From positions 1-9,237 of the forward strand of contig JAFGWD010000217.1 in NCBI GenBank assembly GCA_016937315.1: 9,237 bases of DNA, in the 5' to 3' direction. The notes beneath the pieces were generated by a model. It saw only the letters and a list, made by a program, of their open reading frames with translations. It made no database searches and had not been told where the DNA came from. Origin of the DNA: Rhodospirillaceae bacterium (lineage in GTDB: Bacteria > Pseudomonadota > Alphaproteobacteria > Rhodospirillales > Rhodospirillaceae). This document shows, piece by piece, positions 5,347 through 9,237 of the stretch. Positions within the stretch are counted from its first letter, which is position 1; every line of letters begins with the position of its first letter. Both the position numbers and the translations under genes were made by a program.

Positions 5347-6903
5347 TTATCTCCGCTTGAACGGGGGAGGTGCCTTTAAGGCGTGGCAAATCTCTGTGGC
5401 CTCTTCCATGCTGAAACGGAGCCGCCGCAGGTGCCACCCCATGGCATATCCGGCAACCATCGAAGTGGCACTGTTTTCTCCGGCGGTTTCGGAAATCAGG
5501 CGCGGCAGATTGGAAATGTCGTTCAAGTCACCCAAGACGTCTTGTAAGGCGGCTAAGTTGCGAAGGTAGGTGTGCATGGATTTGCGAGGGTATAGTGCTT
5601 GAAAGAATTCTGCAGCATAACGCAGTTTTTTGGCGGCAATGCGGAGGGCGTGGCGTTCCAGTGTCGTGTGTTCGTATAGACGTTGGGCGCGGCGTTTCGT
5701 GGCATGGTGGCGTTTGCCGAGCACTGTGTCGGCGAATGGTTTGATGGGGGATGCGTGATCTTGACGTGCGGCGATAATCAGGGATTGCCCAAGATGCAAT
5801 AAAAGCCGCGTGGTTTCTGGAGACTCCATGCGTGCTCGCGCCTTGGCAAGGCAATCGGCACGACGGGCCTCGATGGTGGGGATGACTGTGCACAGGGTGG
5901 CGGCAATGCTGTCCGGTGTTTCCGGTTCACTGCGTAGCGGTGCCAAGCCTTCATCCAGGAGCACGTCGAGGTCGCGCACGTTTCCGAGGGTGGAGGCAAG
6001 GTCGCGAAATCCGATGCGAAAGGTGCTGAGGTCGTCTTCCGGTAAATCATCGGCGAACAGCGTTAATGCGGCACGCATGCGACGGCAGGCAACGCGCGTC
6101 TGGTGTACCGCTTCAGCAGCGCCTGTGGCGTTCAAACAGACTTGGTTGGTGAGGAAGTGTGCCATGGCTTCACCCAGGATTTGTGCCATGGCTTGGGGGC
6201 GTGGACAGTTTGCTGCGATTTTGGGCCACACGGCGCGGCGCGGCTGTGGCGTCAATCCGCGAACCAAAGCATACCCGCGCTCTGCCTTGCTTTGCCAGCC
6301 CATGCGGAGGGGGAGGGAGCGCGTGAGGTCGATAGCCAGATCAAAAAGGTGTTCCGCAGGTCCTGCGCTCCATTCCAGCTCGATTTCCACCAGTGGAGTC
6401 TCGGCCAATACGCTACCATCGGCGTTAAAGGCACGGATCACGCCGATATCAACGGCGAGTTCGGCTTTGAAGACACCATTTGAAAGCGGTGCCGTGGTCC
6501 GTTCCATGTCACTTTCGAAAATCCGTTGCAGCGTCTTACCGTGTGGCGCAATAAATGCGGCGGCCTCGCCGCTCCAGACGGAGAGATCTGGTGTATCTGA
6601 GGTCAGTGGTGCGTGCCACTCTTGGCGATGAAACAGACCCCCTTTTACGTGCCCGGTGGTTTTTAGGTGTTGTTCAAAACGCCCGTCACAGGATCGGATG
6701 CGGAGTGCACAGCCGCTCCGCATCAGGGCGTCTTTGGGGGTGTCGAAGTAGGTGGTGCGGATTCGACTGGTGCGCGGTGGATCGGACAGTAAAGCTTTGG
6801 TGGCCGCTTGGTGCCAGACACGTCGTGCCGAGCGGGCATCGGTCAACAGCTTGAGTTCAATTTCGATCTGCGGTGTGTCGGTACCACCACTGGTTTCGGC
6901 CAT
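5347..6903 (-). CDS. CYTH-CHAD domain protein, putative inorganic triphosphatase
   Basis: The 518-residue product fuses an amino-terminal CYTH domain (about 10-215) to a carboxyl CHAD domain (about 235-510), the architecture of E. coli YgiF. CYTH proteins are triphosphate tunnel enzymes. The signature ExExK is Glu14, Glu16, Lys18 (IEIELKL), followed by RTTYFDTPKDALMRSG (49-64), ALRIR (66-70) and LVEIELEW (171-178), all metal- or phosphate-facing strands. CHAD is an alpha-helical domain known to bind polyphosphate. Here it shows VHQTRVACRRMRAAL (266-280), RDLDVLL (310-316), ERHALRIAAKKLRYAAEFF (416-434) and LQDVLGDLNDI (453-463). The expected reaction is hydrolysis of inorganic triphosphate, possibly localised to polyphosphate granules by CHAD; both are inferred from the family. 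GAGG lies 7 bases before the ATG, supporting the start. It reads away from the SPOR lipoprotein gene, 208 bp distant. No truncation or missing motif is apparent. Confidence 0.93.
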   Translation of the reverse strand: MAETSGGTDTPQIEIELKLLTDARSARRVWHQAATKALLSDPPRTSRIRTTYFDTPKDALMRSGCALRIRSCDGRFEQHLKTTGHVKGGLFHRQEWHAPLTSDTPDLSVWSGEAAAFIAPHGKTLQRIFESDMERTTAPLSNGVFKAELAVDIGVIRAFNADGSVLAETPLVEIELEWSAGPAEHLFDLAIDLTRSLPLRMGWQSKAERGYALVRGLTPQPRRAVWPKIAANCPRPQAMAQILGEAMAHFLTNQVCLNATGAAEAVHQTRVACRRMRAALTLFADDLPEDDLSTFRIGFRDLASTLGNVRDLDVLLDEGLAPLRSEPETPDSIAATLCTVIPTIEARRADCLAKARARMESPETTRLLLHLGQSLIIAARQDHASPIKPFADTVLGKRHHATKRRAQRLYEHTTLERHALRIAAKKLRYAAEFFQALYPRKSMHTYLRNLAALQDVLGDLNDISNLPRLISETAGENSATSMVAGYAMGWHLRRLRFSMEEATEICHALKAPPPFKRR

Positions 6904-7111
6904 GGCTATGCCTCGGGCAAGAACTGATCGTGGCGATCATATCGCCATTTCCAAATGATAGGCCATGGAGCACATATATCCAACCCCGTAGTGCGTGAAT
7001 TTTATGATGTATTGTCTTCAAAATCAGTCTATTGCAGGATTCGTGATTGCTTCGTGAGGGCGGACGGGTCACACTGCCATGGCAATATTTAGGATCTGGA
7101 GTCTTCAGGGG
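6904..7111. other. Divergent intergenic region, no clear sites
   Basis: The region lies between the CYTH-CHAD and SPOR lipoprotein starts and should hold a promoter for each. It is locally A/T-rich (about 6990-7035), with TATGAT at 7002-7007 as a possible plus-strand -10, but I find no -35 at correct spacing for either gene and no convincing dyad. Confidence 0.3.
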
Positions 7112-8506
7112 ATGGACGGACGGTTTTTCCGCAAAGAAAACTTCAGCCGCCGTATGAGGCGGATGGTTGTGGTTTCTGGGCTTGCCGCCATGCTCGTGGC
7201 ATGTGGCCCGCAAAGTAATCCGCAAACCTTTCTCGATAGTTTGGGGCAGGGTGCCGATGATTCGGCGGACAAGGCCTTTGCGGCCTTGGCGCGTGGGGAC
7301 TTCGGCAAGGCCGAAAAAGCGGTTGAGACGGCGCTGAATCGCGACCCCAAGAATCCCTATGCGCTGTTGGCCGGTGGGCTGCTTTATCAGAACACCAACC
7401 GTCCCATGCGGGCGCGTGCCTTGTATGAGGAATTGCTCTCATTGCGGCCCAATCAAATGGCGGCCGTGGTGGGGTGGGATGCTATGAAAGTCGCGCCAAT
7501 TTCCGAAATTGCCAGTGCCAATATGCGCCGTGTGGATGCAGATTTGCGGCGTGTTGGTGGTTGGCCGACGACACAGACGTATCCTTCCCAGGCGACAGGT
7601 GCGGCGGCGTTGCGTGCGACGCGTTTATCTCCCGTGGTGCCATCTTCTGCTGCGGCGTCGACATTGGCGCCTGTACAACAGATGTCGTTGGATGGGGCTG
7701 GCGACGGCGCCCCTATGCAAAATCTGGATGCTCATACTCAAGCCATTGCCGACCGTTTCTTGGTGCTCAAGAAACTGCGTGACGAACAGTTGATCACACC
7801 TGAAGAATACCGTGTGCGCCGGGCGACCAACATCGGGGCGTTGTTGCCATTGTCGGAAACGCCGCCAGCGAAGGGGCTCGATCGCTCGGTTCCCGCCCTC
7901 GATCAAGTGGTGGACCGCCTCAAGTCTTTACAGCAGGCGCTGCAAACGCGTGCGATTACACCGCGAGAACACGCCATGGAGCGCGAATTGATTCTGGATG
8001 CGCTGTTGCCAGCGAAACCAGATTCTTTGGCGGCACCAGAAGCCGCACCACGGGATCTCATCGCCTCAGCGGATCGGGTGCGTCAGATAGAACACTTACG
8101 TGGCTTGGGGTTGATTTCCGAAGCCGAGGCGAAGGCCGAACAAAAGGCTGTTGAGGCGGCTTTGCGGTCTACCCGTGTTGGAGATGGCTCTGATGCTGGT
8201 GGAGGTGAGCCAAAGATGCTGATTCCTGGCCGGGGTGGCCAGGGCGATGCCTTAGTGGGGCTAGTGTCTATCCATCTGGCGTCTTATCGCAGCATGGCGC
8301 AGGCGCAGGCAGGGTGGACAGCGGTGCGTAAACGGTTCCGTTCCCAGTTGGCGACTTTGGCCCCCGATATCCGTAAGACTACGGTTAAGGGGAAGGGGGA
8401 TTTCTACCGCCTCTATGCGGGACCGATTTCCAGCCGGGCCGAGGCGGATAAGATGTGCCGTGAATTGCGTGAAAAACGTCAATTTTGCACAGTCACCAAC
8501 GAGTAA
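7112..8506 (+). CDS. SPOR-domain lipoprotein with TPR-like and SHOCT-like segments
   Basis: The 464-residue product begins with a basic segment, then VVVSGLAAMLVAC, whose lipobox LVAC puts the lipidated Cys at residue 31, followed by Gly. An outer-membrane lipoprotein facing the periplasm is expected. Residues about 50-115 form helical pairs resembling TPRs (AFAALARGDFGKAEKAVETAL, then LLYQNTNRPMRARALYEELL). About 130-215 is Ala/Ser/Pro-rich linker. Three SHOCT-like repeats follow (215-247, 269-301, 322-354). The carboxyl end (about 382-462) is a SPOR domain: LVSIHLASYRSMAQAQAGW, then GKGDFYRLYAGPISSRAEAD. SPOR domains bind peptidoglycan stripped of stem peptides, usually at the division septum. 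I chose ATG 7112 because GGAG lies 10 bases before it; 7079 and 7154 are alternatives that leave the mature protein unchanged. Its stop is 3 bp from the convergent lipoprotein gene. A division-site role is inference from the SPOR domain. Confidence 0.88.
   Translation: MDGRFFRKENFSRRMRRMVVVSGLAAMLVACGPQSNPQTFLDSLGQGADDSADKAFAALARGDFGKAEKAVETALNRDPKNPYALLAGGLLYQNTNRPMRARALYEELLSLRPNQMAAVVGWDAMKVAPISEIASANMRRVDADLRRVGGWPTTQTYPSQATGAAALRATRLSPVVPSSAAASTLAPVQQMSLDGAGDGAPMQNLDAHTQAIADRFLVLKKLRDEQLITPEEYRVRRATNIGALLPLSETPPAKGLDRSVPALDQVVDRLKSLQQALQTRAITPREHAMERELILDALLPAKPDSLAAPEAAPRDLIASADRVRQIEHLRGLGLISEAEAKAEQKAVEAALRSTRVGDGSDAGGGEPKMLIPGRGGQGDALVGLVSIHLASYRSMAQAQAGWTAVRKRFRSQLATLAPDIRKTTVKGKGDFYRLYAGPISSRAEADKMCRELREKRQFCTVTNE
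7754..8173 (+). repeat. Three degenerate SHOCT-like protein repeats
   Basis: Within the SPOR lipoprotein three 33-residue segments align without gaps. Shared features are Arg at the first position, a hydrophobic helix with Leu or Ile at the fifth, Ile at the fourteenth in an [IL]-I-[ST]-x-x-E type turn (LITPEEY, AITPREH, LISEAEA), and an Ala-Leu or Ala-Leu-Leu ending near position 29. The pattern matches the short SHOCT motif, where a helix is followed by G-x-I-T-x-E-E-[FY]. The repeats are separated by 20-21-residue Pro/Ala-rich spacers. Confidence 0.6.
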
Positions 8507-8509
8507 GGC

Positions 8510-9031
8510 TCAGCGCAACGGGGTGCGGCTGATGCTCCCCGATGTGCTGCCGCTATAGCTCCCCCGTGCTCCTGATTCCGATGTGGCGTTTGGGGAAACG
8601 GTGACCGATACACCCGCGCCATAAATCGTCCGGGCTTGGATTTCGATGGTGGCAATGCGGTTGCCCCGTTGATAACTCATGATGCTGCGTTCGCCGCGAA
8701 TGACAGTCATTTCGGTCCAACCGAATTTTGGCATTTCGGCCTTATAAAGATCGAAGACCCGCGCCGAGGTGGTGCTGGTGCTATAAACCAAACGCCCGGT
8801 CCATTCTTCGGATGCCCCCAATAACAGACTGTGCTCCATATCCATGGTCGCACCGCTGGGGACAGGGATGTCGCTGAACTGGGTGAAACTGGCGACGGGG
8901 GGGAGAGTCTTACCATCCTCGCTGGTCGGCGATGCCGCCAGATCTTGGCCTTGGCTGGAACAGCCCATTAGGCCAAACCCCAACAGCAGTCCGGCGCCCA
9001 GCATGACGATGCGCAGAAAAGCCGAGTCCAT
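8510..9031 (-). CDS. Small conserved-type lipoprotein of unknown function
   Basis: The 173-residue product has a signal peptide and lipobox LMGC, with lipidated Cys at residue 24 followed by Ser-Ser, which predicts outer-membrane sorting. After a low-complexity tether (about 25-50) comes a compact domain (about 50-145): FSDIPVPSGATMDMEHSLLLG, WTGRLVYST, ARVFDLYKAEMPKFGW, MSYQRGNRIATIEIQ and GAGVSVTVSP. The pattern of a strand, an amphipathic helix ending in Phe-Gly-Trp and then paired strands suggests a small alpha/beta fold. I recall similar lipoproteins in alphaproteobacteria but cannot name a family with confidence. The tail is Ser/Gly-rich and probably disordered. AAGGGGG lies about 8 bases before the ATG, so the start is well supported. 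It is convergent with the SPOR lipoprotein gene. No function is assigned. Confidence 0.88.
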   Translation of the reverse strand: MDSAFLRIVMLGAGLLLGFGLMGCSSQGQDLAASPTSEDGKTLPPVASFTQFSDIPVPSGATMDMEHSLLLGASEEWTGRLVYSTSTTSARVFDLYKAEMPKFGWTEMTVIRGERSIMSYQRGNRIATIEIQARTIYGAGVSVTVSPNATSESGARGSYSGSTSGSISRTPLR

Positions 9032-9144
9032 CGCGTTGTCCCCCTTAAAAATGCAACCTACATGTTCGCTTTTTCATAACATCTTGTAAGAGACGAGGAA
9101 ACTGCTTTGTCCCAACAGGAATGGGATGGGGGAAGTGGGGAAAG

Positions 9145-9206
9145 ATATGATTTTTTGAAAAAACTTTTAGAAAGGGTTTGACAGGTTAGGTGTGTGAGCA
9201 TAGAAA
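9145..9206 (+). promoter_or_regulatory. Strong promoter reading off the right edge, probably rRNA
   Basis: A perfect -35 TTGACA (9178-9183), an exact 17-base spacer and -10 TAGAAA (9201-9206) point rightward. Directly upstream, 9145-9174 is a run of A and T tracts (TTTTTTGAAAAAACTTTT) like an UP element. This combination, followed by a GC-rich CCTCCCGACGCGAGG block, matches what I know of alphaproteobacterial rRNA promoters. The 16S gene itself is outside the window, so a tRNA or other strongly expressed gene remains possible. Confidence 0.65.
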
Positions 9207-9209
9207 GTG

Positions 9210-9226
9210 GCCTCCCGACGCGAGGC
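9210..9226 (+). other. Short inverted repeat at the probable transcription start
   Basis: GCCTC (9210-9214) and GAGGC (9222-9226) form a 5-bp stem with a 7-base loop, beginning 4 bases after the -10 hexamer. Transcription would start near 9213, so the stem may be incomplete in the RNA and could act as a DNA element instead. Confidence 0.35.
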
Positions 9227-9237
9227 GGTTTAGTTTA

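Noticed and set aside
5810..6631. A 273-codon plus-strand open frame inside the CYTH-CHAD gene
   Set aside because: It is fully antisense to a gene with clear domain motifs, is rich in Arg, Ser and Ala as expected of a mirrored reading of GC-rich codons, and shows no domain.
1..9237. CRISPR arrays, insertion sequences, tRNA genes, phage or defence systems
   Set aside because: No regularly spaced repeats, transposase or integrase motifs, tRNA cloverleaf or known defence-domain signatures were seen on either strand.

Overview
The window looks like chromosomal DNA from an alphaproteobacterium, probably from or near the Rhodospirillales. The best evidence is a complete 5-aminolevulinate synthase (C4/Shemin route to haem). 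Supporting evidence is a two-domain cold-shock protein, a CYTH-CHAD fusion, a DUF2799 lipoprotein and a strong TTGACA promoter resembling an alphaproteobacterial rRNA promoter. I see no transposase, integrase, CRISPR array, phage gene or abrupt compositional island. This is mostly an ordinary housekeeping neighbourhood, and I do not see a convincing undescribed multigene system.

Layout. Positions 1-217 hold the amino end of a minus-strand membrane protein that runs off the left edge; its first segments resemble the 7-TM sensor domain found on some histidine kinases. A hairpin follows, then two minus-strand genes in tandem: a GH1 beta-glucosidase (1103-2443) and a DUF2799 lipoprotein (431-1054). 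A 31-bp palindrome lies in the divergent control region between the glucosidase and a plus-strand PaaI-like hotdog thioesterase (2564-3037). The thioesterase meets hemA (3045-4256, minus) tail to tail with 7 bp between them. A leader region of about 340 bp with two adjacent dyads separates hemA from a double cold-shock-domain protein (4597-5031, minus). The cold-shock gene has its own structured leader, a nested two-helix hairpin at 5095-5149. Next is a CYTH-CHAD protein (5347-6903, minus), divergent from a SPOR-domain lipoprotein (7112-8506, plus). That lipoprotein meets another small lipoprotein gene (8510-9031, minus) tail to tail with 3 bp between them. At the right edge, 9145-9206 reads as an A/T-rich upstream element plus a near-consensus promoter pointing out of the window, probably into an rRNA operon.

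How the genes relate. No single pathway links them. hemA makes the first haem precursor, the glucosidase hydrolyses beta-glucosides in the cytoplasm, the CYTH-CHAD protein probably works on triphosphate or polyphosphate, and three predicted outer-membrane lipoproteins contribute to the envelope (one with a peptidoglycan-binding SPOR domain). The less routine observations are three tandem SHOCT-like repeats inside the SPOR lipoprotein, the structured cold-shock leader, the palindrome upstream of the glucosidase, and a Pro-to-Phe change next to the glucosidase acid/base residue.
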